Position numbers and translations under genes: made by a program
Shown: one piece after another, positions 35,869-44,109 of the stretch
Position numbering within the stretch: the stretch's first letter is position 1
How the letters are laid out: each line of letters starts with the position of its first letter
Assembly (NCBI RefSeq): GCF_900088415.1
Contig: NZ_FLLQ01000007.1
Span: forward strand, 208,149 to 272,148
Source of the DNA: Vibrio mediterranei
GTDB lineage: Bacteria > Pseudomonadota > Gammaproteobacteria > Enterobacterales > Vibrionaceae
Length of the DNA stretch: 64,000 bases
Reading direction: 5' to 3'
The notes under the pieces: generated by a model
What the model was told of the DNA's origin: nothing
The model's input: the letters and a program-made list of their open reading frames with translations, nothing else
Databases searched by the model: none

Positions 35869-37527
35869 ATGGTATCTGAGCAGAAAATTGCTGATGTCAG
35901 CTTCGAAAGCCTTCTTCGAATCTTCACTATCCCTGAAGGACCAGATTCAACTCTGACCCAAATCGAAGAAGGATTGTCCAAGAACTTAAACCAGTTTTTG
36001 CGCGAACATATAGTGGCAGAAGAAAAGCCTTTACATGAAATTGAAAAGGACTTTTCTAGTGCTGTTATTCCAGAACAACCAGCATTTGTTTCGGACCATA
36101 CTGAACACCTTCTTGATACGCTAGTATCGCACTCGGTACACACCTCTTCACCAAGCTTTATCGGTCATATGACCTCGGCCTTGCCTTATTTCTTGATGCC
36201 GTTGTCAAAAATTATGATCGCGTTAAATCAGAACTTGGTAAAGATTGAAACCTCCAAAGCATTCACGCCGCTAGAACGCCAAGTTCTGGGTATGCTTCAT
36301 AAACTGATTTATGGGGAGTCCGAGCCTTTCTATAGTCGATGGATGCATAGTGCTAACCATTCTCTTGGTGCATTTTGCTCGGGAGGCACCATTGCCAACA
36401 TCACCGCGCTTTGGGTAGCACGCAACAACGCTTTAAAAGCGCAAGGTGATTTCCTTGGTGTGGAAAAAGAAGGGTTGTTTAAGGCAATGAAGCATTACGG
36501 TTATGAAGGTCTAGCCGTGCTTGTCTCTGAACGTGGGCATTATTCTCTAAAAAAAGCCGCAGACGTTCTTGGCATTGGTCAACAAGGTCTAGTTGCCGTT
36601 AAAACGGATAGTCACAACCGAATCTGCCCTGAAGATCTAAAAGCCAAATTTGCTCAGCTCAAAGAAAACAAAATTAAACCTTTTGCGGTCATTGGCGTTG
36701 CCGGGACAACCGAAACAGGTAACGTTGATCCATTAAGAGAAATCGCTCAAATATGCCAACAAGAGTCTTGTCACTTTCACGTTGACGCAGCATGGGGCGG
36801 CGCTACTTTGATGTCAGCTAAATATCGCTCTCTACTAGATGGTGTGGAACTGGCGGATTCGGTGACAATTGATGCGCATAAGCAGCTTTATATCCCTATG
36901 GGTGCGGGTATGGTGTTGTTTAAGCAACCAGATGCCATGAAGAGCATTGAGCACCACGCTCAGTATATTTTGCGCAAAGGGTCGAAAGACTTAGGCAGTC
37001 ACACGTTAGAAGGTTCACGTTCAGGCATGGCAATGCTCGTTTATGCCGCAATGCATATAATTAGCCGTCCAGGTTATGAGCTGTTGATCAATCAAAGCAT
37101 AGAGAAAGCTCGTTACTTTGCTGACCTCATTAAACAACAAGACGATTTCGAGCTGGTAAGTGAACCAGAATTGTGTCTCCTGACCTATCGCTACGTTCCA
37201 AAATATGTCCGTAATGCACTGGTTATTGCTTCAACCGAGCAGACAACCGAGATCCATAACTTGCTAAATGAACTGACTAAAGTCATTCAGAAAAAACAGC
37301 GAGAAACCGGGCTCTCCTTTGTATCTCGCACACAACTTAATCCAATTCAATGGACACTGCGCGACACTATTGTGTTTAGGGTCGTTTTAGCCAACCCTTT
37401 AACTACAACGGATGTATTAAGTTCAGTGCTTGAAGAACAAAGAGATATTGCTAAAACAGCGCCTAACTTAATGGCAAGACTTGAGCAAGTCTCTCACGAG
37501 ATCCTCCAAACAAAAGACCAAAAGTGA
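35869..37527 (+). CDS. panP: PLP-dependent aspartate 1-decarboxylase
   Basis: A 552-residue group II decarboxylase. The PLP lysine is in TIDAHKQLYIPMG, the cofactor region in HVDAAWGGA and substrate-side motifs in SPSFIGHMTS and SGGTIANITALW. This length and sequence type match PanP, which in Vibrio replaces PanD and makes beta-alanine from aspartate for pantothenate and coenzyme A. Older annotation calls it glutamate decarboxylase. The ribosome site is weak. Confidence 0.9.
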   Translation: MVSEQKIADVSFESLLRIFTIPEGPDSTLTQIEEGLSKNLNQFLREHIVAEEKPLHEIEKDFSSAVIPEQPAFVSDHTEHLLDTLVSHSVHTSSPSFIGHMTSALPYFLMPLSKIMIALNQNLVKIETSKAFTPLERQVLGMLHKLIYGESEPFYSRWMHSANHSLGAFCSGGTIANITALWVARNNALKAQGDFLGVEKEGLFKAMKHYGYEGLAVLVSERGHYSLKKAADVLGIGQQGLVAVKTDSHNRICPEDLKAKFAQLKENKIKPFAVIGVAGTTETGNVDPLREIAQICQQESCHFHVDAAWGGATLMSAKYRSLLDGVELADSVTIDAHKQLYIPMGAGMVLFKQPDAMKSIEHHAQYILRKGSKDLGSHTLEGSRSGMAMLVYAAMHIISRPGYELLINQSIEKARYFADLIKQQDDFELVSEPELCLLTYRYVPKYVRNALVIASTEQTTEIHNLLNELTKVIQKKQRETGLSFVSRTQLNPIQWTLRDTIVFRVVLANPLTTTDVLSSVLEEQRDIAKTAPNLMARLEQVSHEILQTKDQK

Positions 37528-37856
37528 AATCAATTTCATTCTCGCAGTTATGAAAATTTCTTTCTGTTTTGTGGGAGTAATACGGTAAAAACGAGCTAGA
37601 AACTGGCGATTTCTGGCTGTTTTTTCTTCAATTGTTTTTTTCTTCCATTTTTTTGTTTGATGCCTGTCATATTCTAAAGATTTCATGTGAGCTTTTATTA
37701 CAGCTCGTATGCTGCTTCGTTTATACTGAGGACATGGAGTTGGCGTATTTCTAACGTACTATAAGAACTCAATGTTAGATTGAGATTTGCGAAATTACCT
37801 TTTGCTCTTCACTAATAGAATCGCCAGCAAGTTGTTCTCTTTACCCTGTGAACACT
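37528..37856. other. Intergenic region panP-hexR
   Basis: 329 bp without a gene. It contains T-rich tracts after panP (about 37610-37660) and the presumed hexR promoter. A HexR-type palindrome was looked for and not found. Confidence 0.5.
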
Positions 37857-38711
37857 ATGAATACACTAGAGAAAGTCCAAAAAAATTTAGAGAACTTCAG
37901 TAAATCTGAACGTAAGGTTGCTGAAGTTATTATGGCATCCCCCCAGACTGCCATACACTCAAGTATCGCGACACTCGCTAAGATGGCGGATGTTAGTGAG
38001 CCAACTGTTAACCGCTTCTGCCGTCGTTTAGACACCAAAGGTTTCCCAGACTTTAAACTGCATCTCGCACAAAGTTTGGCGAATGGTACACCTTATGTGA
38101 ACCGTAACGTCGAAGAAGACGACGGTCCGGATGCCTATACTCATAAGATTTTTGAGTCGACAATGGCATGCTTGGACGTTGCTAAGAACAGCCTAGACCC
38201 GATGCAAATCAATCGTGCGGTTGACTTGCTGACTCAAGCAAAGCGAATCTCTTTCTTTGGTCTAGGTGCTTCCTCATCGGTTGCTCGAGATGCTCAGAAC
38301 AAGTTTATCCGTTTCAACATTCCTATCTCTTGTTACGAAGACGTAGTAATGCAACGTATGAGCTGCATCAACTGTTCAGACAACGATGTTATCGTACTGA
38401 TTTCTCACACAGGTCGTACTAAGAGCCAAGTTGAAATTGCTCACCTTGCTAGGGAAAACGGTGCAACAGTTATTGCCGTTACCGCGAAAGACTCGCCGTT
38501 AGATAAGGCCAGTTCACTATCTATTACTGTCGACGTACCAGAAGACACTGACGTTTACATGCCGATGGCTAGCCGCGTGGTACAGATGACCATCATCGAT
38601 GTCTTAGCGACAGGCTTTACATTGCGTCGTGGCTCTGGCTTCAGAGACAACCTAAAACGCGTGAAAGAAGCATTAAAAGATTCTCGCTACAACAAAATGC
38701 CTAACTACTAG
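37857..38711 (+). CDS. hexR: HexR, RpiR-family regulator of sugar catabolism
   Basis: A 284-residue regulator. The N-terminal RpiR helix-turn-helix (about 20-75, MADVSEPTVNRFCRRLDTKGFPDFKL) is followed by a SIS sugar-phosphate domain (about 125-255, FGLGASSSVARDAQNKF, LISHTGRTKS). HexR is released from DNA by 2-keto-3-deoxy-6-phosphogluconate and controls glycolytic and Entner-Doudoroff genes. A GTG three codons earlier (37848) is in frame, but the ATG at 37857 fits the family start. Confidence 0.92.
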   Translation: MNTLEKVQKNLENFSKSERKVAEVIMASPQTAIHSSIATLAKMADVSEPTVNRFCRRLDTKGFPDFKLHLAQSLANGTPYVNRNVEEDDGPDAYTHKIFESTMACLDVAKNSLDPMQINRAVDLLTQAKRISFFGLGASSSVARDAQNKFIRFNIPISCYEDVVMQRMSCINCSDNDVIVLISHTGRTKSQVEIAHLARENGATVIAVTAKDSPLDKASSLSITVDVPEDTDVYMPMASRVVQMTIIDVLATGFTLRRGSGFRDNLKRVKEALKDSRYNKMPNY

Positions 38712-38726
38712 TCATAGAAAATCCTT

Positions 38727-38755
38727 TAAAAAAGAGGCCAATGGCCTCTTTTATA
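38727..38755. terminator. Terminator between hexR and the iron alcohol dehydrogenase gene
   Basis: AAAGAGGCCA pairs with TGGCCTCTTT with A and T flanks; shared by the two convergent genes. Confidence 0.85.
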
Positions 38756-38762
38756 TTGCTCG

Positions 38763-39989
38763 TTAATCTGTCTCGACTGGATTATTGCGAATCTCTACTT
38801 GGTTTGAGTCCTCATGGGTTTGCGGATGACCATCGCACTGACATTGACACACTTGATTCAGAATAAAAATTAGTCTGTCTTCAGTTAATGGTATAGGGTT
38901 GCCTTTAATAGCTACTGACTTCATTGCATCAGCAGCAACCTGCTCGAAAGACGTATTACAAACGCCAAACTCGGATAGTAGTGGCAGTTCAAGCCTTTCG
39001 AGTATCATATTCACCCATAGCACGCTGTCTTCAATACTGGCATTGGTTCGTCCAGTAAGAATTTGCGCCATATTACGGTATCGATTCAACACGTCACTGC
39101 GTCCTGCTCTTTTCGCTGCTTTAATGTTCTCAGTCATAACATGTGGAGCGAGTCGTGCGGTAATCACGCTATGTGGCGCGGTAATTTTGCCACCAAGCGC
39201 TGAGGCAAGGCCATGAGCAGCCCCCAATTTGGCATTAGTTATCGCCATCCCGCCTAGCATCGCGGCAAAGGACAGATCCGCACGTGATTTGGGATTATCT
39301 TGTTTGCAACCTGAGATAATGGAATAACTGAGGCGTCTCAAACCTTCTTCACAAACCATATCAGTCAATGGGTTGGGTTCACCACAAACGTACGCTTCCA
39401 TTAAGTGAGTAAATGCATCCATTGCACCCCGCCCCGAAGTGTAAGCATCGGTACCGTAGGTTAGAACAGGGTCGACAATCGCCACATCAGGCAACATATC
39501 CGGATTCCGTAAACTCACTTTAACCTTATCTTGTCCAGATTTAAGTACCGCATTTTTGGTCACTTCAGCTCCGGTACTGGCTGTAGTTGGAATTGCGATC
39601 ATGGGAATAGGTTTGGTTTTTAATGGCACATTTCGACCCACAACTTCAACATAGTCGTAGACATCACCCTGATTGGGAATGATCGCAGCAAGTGCCTTAC
39701 CCATATCTAAAACACTGCCACCACCAATAGCAACCACCATGTCAGGCTTAAAACGCCTACCCATGATCGCCGTTTCCTCGACCATGGTAATGTTAGGCTC
39801 ACCACGAATGGCGACATGCTGATAACGCATGTTTTGGCTGTGAAGATAATGAATCACAGGGTCGGCTCTTTGACGCTCCTGCCCTGTTACCAGCAACACA
39901 CTGTATCCAAACTGATTGATGATTGAGAGGGAAGATTGAAGCGCGCCCTCTCCGAAGATAATACGACTAGACGTCATGAACTGAAACAT
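38763..39989 (-). CDS. Iron-containing alcohol dehydrogenase
   Basis: A 408-residue group III dehydrogenase. The NAD-binding motif VVAIGGGSVLDMGKALA, the ASTGAEVT segment and the metal-ligand region around GAMDAFTHLMEAYV and GAAHGLASALGG are clear. Substrate unknown (alcohol or aldehyde). The ATG at 39989 is chosen: AAGGA lies seven bases upstream, whereas an ATG 11 codons earlier lacks a site. The C-terminus adds a tail with CQCQCDGHP that is unusual and may bind metal. Confidence 0.87.
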   Translation of the reverse strand: MFQFMTSSRIIFGEGALQSSLSIINQFGYSVLLVTGQERQRADPVIHYLHSQNMRYQHVAIRGEPNITMVEETAIMGRRFKPDMVVAIGGGSVLDMGKALAAIIPNQGDVYDYVEVVGRNVPLKTKPIPMIAIPTTASTGAEVTKNAVLKSGQDKVKVSLRNPDMLPDVAIVDPVLTYGTDAYTSGRGAMDAFTHLMEAYVCGEPNPLTDMVCEEGLRRLSYSIISGCKQDNPKSRADLSFAAMLGGMAITNAKLGAAHGLASALGGKITAPHSVITARLAPHVMTENIKAAKRAGRSDVLNRYRNMAQILTGRTNASIEDSVLWVNMILERLELPLLSEFGVCNTSFEQVAADAMKSVAIKGNPIPLTEDRLIFILNQVCQCQCDGHPQTHEDSNQVEIRNNPVETD

Positions 39990-40022
39990 ACCAATATCCT
40001 TTAGGTATACCATTCGACTCAC

Positions 40023-40398
40023 TAATCAAACCATTGCCTATGAAACTAGCAATACAAATACTCTAAGTGTGAGTCTTATTGGTAGTGCAAACATAGAAAA
40101 GAAAAGCTTCGATAAGCATGCAGTTTCCTTTGCTGCAAAAACTTGATTTAAACCAAGCTACTTAGTTTTTGCTCTATTTTATATCGACAACTTTGCCATA
40201 AATCACACTCCGTTATGTTCAACTTTGCATCTAACTGAGTAAATTATGCTCTGATAGTTTTCACCTATTAGAGCAAGTGGGATTTGCCACTTTATTTCCT
40301 TTTCATCTTGAGGCATAGTGGTTTCCAACAATATGAAAGAGCTGAGACTTGGTCTCTTTAGATGCTCAGAAAAAGTTTAATCTTCAAGGAGAAAGTCA
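40023..40398. promoter_or_regulatory. Divergent region before grxA
   Basis: 376 bp without a gene, holding promoters of the alcohol dehydrogenase and grxA. Two small inverted repeats lie in the probable grxA leader (AAGTGG/CCACTT near 40279 and AGAG/CTCT around 40340-40360). No OxyR site could be confirmed by eye. Confidence 0.4.
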
Positions 40399-40665
40399 AT
40401 GTTCGTAGTGATTTTTGGTCGCCCTGGTTGTCCATTCTGTGTTCGTGCAAAAGAGCACGCTGAAAAGCTAAAAGAAAAACGTGACGATTTTAACTACCGT
40501 TACGTTGATATCCATGCAGAAGGTATCTCAAAAGCAGATTTAGAGAAAACTGTAGGTAAACCTGTTGAAACAGTACCTCAAATCTTCATTGACCAAGAGC
40601 ACATTGGCGGCTGTACTGAATTCGAAGCCTACGCTAAAGAAAACCTTGGCCTTTTTGACGAATAA
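40399..40665 (+). CDS. grxA: Glutaredoxin 1
   Basis: An 88-residue glutaredoxin with the CPFC active site (residues 11-14), TVPQIFID and GGCTEFEAY, matching GrxA. It reduces disulfides (for example ribonucleotide reductase) with glutathione. An AAGGAG ribosome site precedes the ATG; a terminator follows. Confidence 0.96.
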   Translation: MFVVIFGRPGCPFCVRAKEHAEKLKEKRDDFNYRYVDIHAEGISKADLEKTVGKPVETVPQIFIDQEHIGGCTEFEAYAKENLGLFDE

Positions 40666-40708
40666 TCGTCTGCACTATCAATAGTATAGTTGAAAAAAGA
40701 GTCTCAAT

Positions 40709-40738
40709 AGCCAGCTGATATAAGCTGGCTTTTTTTAT
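40709..40738 (+). terminator. Terminator of grxA
   Basis: AGCCAGCT pairs with AGCTGGCT around GATATA, followed by seven T. Confidence 0.9.
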
Positions 40739-40920
40739 TTGCGAGCTGCATCCGTTTTCATCAAGACTGTCATCGATTGTCAGGCTTTGTCTGGATAAGG
40801 ATAGAAATACGTAATCTAATAGTAAAACATAAAAAAAATCACTTATCTTTTTGATTATTTCGGCTACAATCGCCACACTTTATTAATCTCAACTTAAGCC
40901 TCTTCGAGCAGCTACATACA

Positions 40921-42603
40921 GTGAATATCGACGTAGTAAATTTGCTAGATCAAAACCCGATTCTTCTCATCTTTGTCGCTTTAGCGATTGGCCTTGCTTT
41001 TGGCAAAATTCGCTTTGGTAATCTTCAACTCGGCAACTCTATTGGTGTTTTAATTGCCTCTCTCGTCATGGGACATTTAGGTTTCAGTTTTAATGCGGAA
41101 GCCTTGACCATCGGCTTTATGCTATTTATCTACTGTGTGGGTATTGAAGCTGGTCCCAACTTCTTTGGCATCTTTTTCCGTGACGGAAAACATTATTTAA
41201 TTCTCAGTCTTGTTGTGTTGGTCACCGCACTGACAGTGACCTACTTTGCTAGCCACTACTTGGGACTTGATTACGGTCTTTCCGCGGGTGTGATGGCCGG
41301 TGCTTTGACCGCTACACCAGTGTTAGTAGGTGCTCAAGACGCCTTAAATTCAGGGCTTGCGACGATTCCGCGTGGAATGGACTTCTCTTTGGTCATAGAG
41401 AATCTTTCTGTAGGTTATGCAATGGCTTACCTGATCGGCCTTATCAGTATGATCATGCTTGCCAAGTTACTGCCTAAGTTGCAAAAGCAAAACCTGCATG
41501 ACTCTGCACAGCAAATCGCGCAAGAACGAGGGTTGGGCGGCTCAGGCCAGAGAAAAGTCTATCTGCCTATTATTCGCGCTTACCGTGTCGGACAAGAACT
41601 CATCGACTGGACGGACGGGAAAAATCTGAGAGAGCTTGGCATTTATCGCCAAACAGGCTGTTATATCGAACGAATTCGCCGTAATGGCATCTTGGCTCAC
41701 CCAGATGGCGATGCAATTTTGCAAGAAGGCGATGAGATTGCCTTAGTTGGCTTCCCAGATAGTCACGCTCGACTAGACCCAAGCTTCCGCAACGGTAAAG
41801 AAGTATTCGACCGCAACTTGCTCGACCTGCGAATCGTTGAAGAAGAGATCGTAGTAAAAAGTGACAACATTGCAGGAAAGAGCTTATCGAGCCTAAACCT
41901 ATCCGAGTATGGCTGTTTCCTCAACCGAGTCGTTCGAGCGCAAATTGAAATGCCAATGGACGCCAATATCGTGCTGGCAAAAGGGGATATTCTTCAGGTC
42001 AGTGGTGAAAAGAGTCGTGTACATGGCCTTGCAGAGAAAATTGGTTTCATTTCGATCCACAGCCAAATGGCTGACCTGCTCGCGTTTTGTAGCTTCTTTA
42101 TTCTTGGCATTATGTTTGGTTTGATTACCATGACTTTTGGTCAAGTTTCGTTTGGTCTAGGTAACGCTGTAGGTCTTTTGCTTGCAGGGATCACGCTCGG
42201 TTTCTTAAGAGCCAACCACCCTACCTTTGGTTACGTTCCTCAGGGGGCCTTGAACATGGTCAAAGATCTTGGCTTGATGTTCTTTATGGTTGGTATTGGC
42301 TTGAGTGCAGGCGGCAAGATGTTTGAGCACTTAACTCAAGTCGGTCCCCAAGTCATAGCGATAGCTTTCTTGGTTAGCGTTGTGCCTGTTGTTTTAGCTT
42401 ACCTTGTTGGAGCGTATATTCTGAAAATGAACCGAGCGTTGTTGATAGGTGCGATTGTGGGTGCACGAACTTGCGCACCGGCTATGGATGTTGTTAATGA
42501 ACACGCACGTTCAACTATACCGGCACTTGGTTATGCGGGCACCTATGCTATTGCTAACATACTAATGACACTAGCAGGTACCATACTTATCATCTTGTCC
42601 TAG
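40921..42603 (+). CDS. ybjL: YbjL-type putative transporter with TrkA-C domains
   Basis: A 560-residue protein of the aspartate:alanine antiporter family. Two membrane halves (about 1-185 and 380-560) flank two regulatory TrkA-C domains (about 205-370). EAGPNFF and the paired GALTATPVLVGA and GARTCAPAMD motifs show the internal duplication. Substrate not known for YbjL. The start is GTG at 40921 with a weak ribosome site. Its closeness to grxA is shared with E. coli. Confidence 0.88.
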   Translation: MNIDVVNLLDQNPILLIFVALAIGLAFGKIRFGNLQLGNSIGVLIASLVMGHLGFSFNAEALTIGFMLFIYCVGIEAGPNFFGIFFRDGKHYLILSLVVLVTALTVTYFASHYLGLDYGLSAGVMAGALTATPVLVGAQDALNSGLATIPRGMDFSLVIENLSVGYAMAYLIGLISMIMLAKLLPKLQKQNLHDSAQQIAQERGLGGSGQRKVYLPIIRAYRVGQELIDWTDGKNLRELGIYRQTGCYIERIRRNGILAHPDGDAILQEGDEIALVGFPDSHARLDPSFRNGKEVFDRNLLDLRIVEEEIVVKSDNIAGKSLSSLNLSEYGCFLNRVVRAQIEMPMDANIVLAKGDILQVSGEKSRVHGLAEKIGFISIHSQMADLLAFCSFFILGIMFGLITMTFGQVSFGLGNAVGLLLAGITLGFLRANHPTFGYVPQGALNMVKDLGLMFFMVGIGLSAGGKMFEHLTQVGPQVIAIAFLVSVVPVVLAYLVGAYILKMNRALLIGAIVGARTCAPAMDVVNEHARSTIPALGYAGTYAIANILMTLAGTILIILS

Positions 42604-42672
42604 TCTTTTATAACGAAAGCTCTAGGGCAACGCTTCTATTAAAACTTGTTATTTCTATATACAGCAAATAAC

Positions 42673-42698
42673 AAAGGGGCGCATAAAGCGCCCCTTTT
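42673..42698. terminator. Terminator between ybjL and fabV
   Basis: AAAGGGGCGC and GCGCCCCTTT form a strong stem; bidirectional between convergent genes. Confidence 0.9.
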
Positions 42699-42719
42699 CA
42701 TTATCAACTAATGTCTCGA

Positions 42720-43922
42720 TTATAGGTCGATAACATCAAACTCTACCAGTGGTGATACATCTGCATCATAGTCCACACCGTCAACACCGAAACCAAATAG
42801 CTTCAAGAACTCTTCTTTGTACTCAACGTAGTCAGTTAGTTCTTTCAGATTTTCAGTTGTGATTTGTGGCCAAAGTTCTGCACAGTGCTTTTGGATATCA
42901 TCACGCAGTTCCCAGTCATCTAGACGTAGACGATTCTTTTCATCGACCTCTGCAGCGCTACCGTCGGCTTTGTAAAGACGCTGAGAGAACATACGGAAGA
43001 TCTGCTCCATACAACCTTCGTGGATACCCTCTTCACGCATCTTCTTAAATACCATTGCGATATAAAGAGGCATAACAGGAATCGCCGAACTTGCTTGAGT
43101 CACAACAGACTTAAGAACCGCTACATTGGCACTACCACCAGTTTTAGCCAACTTATCGTTAAGCTCGGTAGCGGCACGATCTAGGTCCATTTTTGCTTTA
43201 CCTAGTGCGCCTTCCCAATAGATAGGCCATGTCAGTTCAGTACCAATGTATGAATACGCAACCGTCTTACAACCGTCTGCAAGTACACCAGCATCTGATA
43301 GCGCGTTAATCCATAGCTCCCAATCTTGGCCGCCCATTACAGTAACAGTATCTTCAATCTCTTGTTCTGTCGCAGGCTCAACACTTGCTTCAATGATAGT
43401 GTCTGAGTTTGTGTCTACTGCTGTAGAAGTGTAAGTCTCACCAATTGGTTTTAGCGATGAACGAATCAGCTCACCCGTTTCTGGAAGCTTACGTACTGGA
43501 GAAGCCAATGAGTAAACCACCATGTCGATTTGACCAAGATCTTCTTTGATTAAATCAATAACTTTTTGTTTTGCTTCGTTAGAGAAAGCATCACCGTTGA
43601 TGCTCTTCGAGTACAAGCCTTCTTCTTTTGCTAGCTTGTCAAAAGCAGCAGAGTTATAGAAACCTGCTGTACCAGGCTTACGTTCTGTACCTGGTTTTTC
43701 GAAAAATACGCCGATTGTCGCCGCACCACCACCGAATGCCGCAGCGATACGAGAAGACAGGCCATAACCACTAGAAGAACCGACAACAAGTACACGCTTT
43801 GGCGCGTTTGCAATTGGCCCTTGAGCTTTGGTATAGGCGATTTGTTCTTTTACGTTTGCTTCACAACCTACTGGGTGAGTAGTAGTACAAATAAATCCAC
43901 GAATTCTTGGTTTGATGATCAT
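42720..43922 (-). CDS. fabV: Enoyl-ACP reductase FabV
   Basis: A 400-residue NADH-dependent enoyl-ACP reductase, the triclosan-resistant type first described in V. cholerae. The start MIIKPRIRGFICTTTHPVGC, cofactor motif VLVVGSSSGYGLSSR and active-site Y-x8-K (YWEGALGKAK) are diagnostic. It completes each cycle of fatty acid elongation. It lies downstream of fadE on the same strand, but a terminator follows fadE. Confidence 0.96.
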   Translation of the reverse strand: MIIKPRIRGFICTTTHPVGCEANVKEQIAYTKAQGPIANAPKRVLVVGSSSGYGLSSRIAAAFGGGAATIGVFFEKPGTERKPGTAGFYNSAAFDKLAKEEGLYSKSINGDAFSNEAKQKVIDLIKEDLGQIDMVVYSLASPVRKLPETGELIRSSLKPIGETYTSTAVDTNSDTIIEASVEPATEQEIEDTVTVMGGQDWELWINALSDAGVLADGCKTVAYSYIGTELTWPIYWEGALGKAKMDLDRAATELNDKLAKTGGSANVAVLKSVVTQASSAIPVMPLYIAMVFKKMREEGIHEGCMEQIFRMFSQRLYKADGSAAEVDEKNRLRLDDWELRDDIQKHCAELWPQITTENLKELTDYVEYKEEFLKLFGFGVDGVDYDADVSPLVEFDVIDL

Positions 43923-44050
43923 ATTCAGTTCCTCAAAAAATCCCTAGTAGGATAAGAGTTTCAATCCCAGTTCGCATCTTATTTCTGTCAATTTCCTTGA
44001 ATTTTCTAAGTGGTTGGAGCACTTTCGGCGCCTAATCCTCGATTTCTATA

Positions 44051-44081
44051 AAAAAAGCGCCCTATAAAAAGGCGCTTTTTG
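44051..44081 (-). terminator. Terminator of fadE
   Basis: AAAAGCGCC and GGCGCTTTT form a stem with T and A runs on both sides, between the fadE stop and the fabV start. Confidence 0.85.
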
Positions 44082-44109
44082 CTGTTCACAAGAATAGTTT
44101 TTGTCCTAG

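Noticed and set aside
37528..37856. HexR operator before hexR
   Set aside because: No palindrome resembling TGTAAT-type HexR sites was found.
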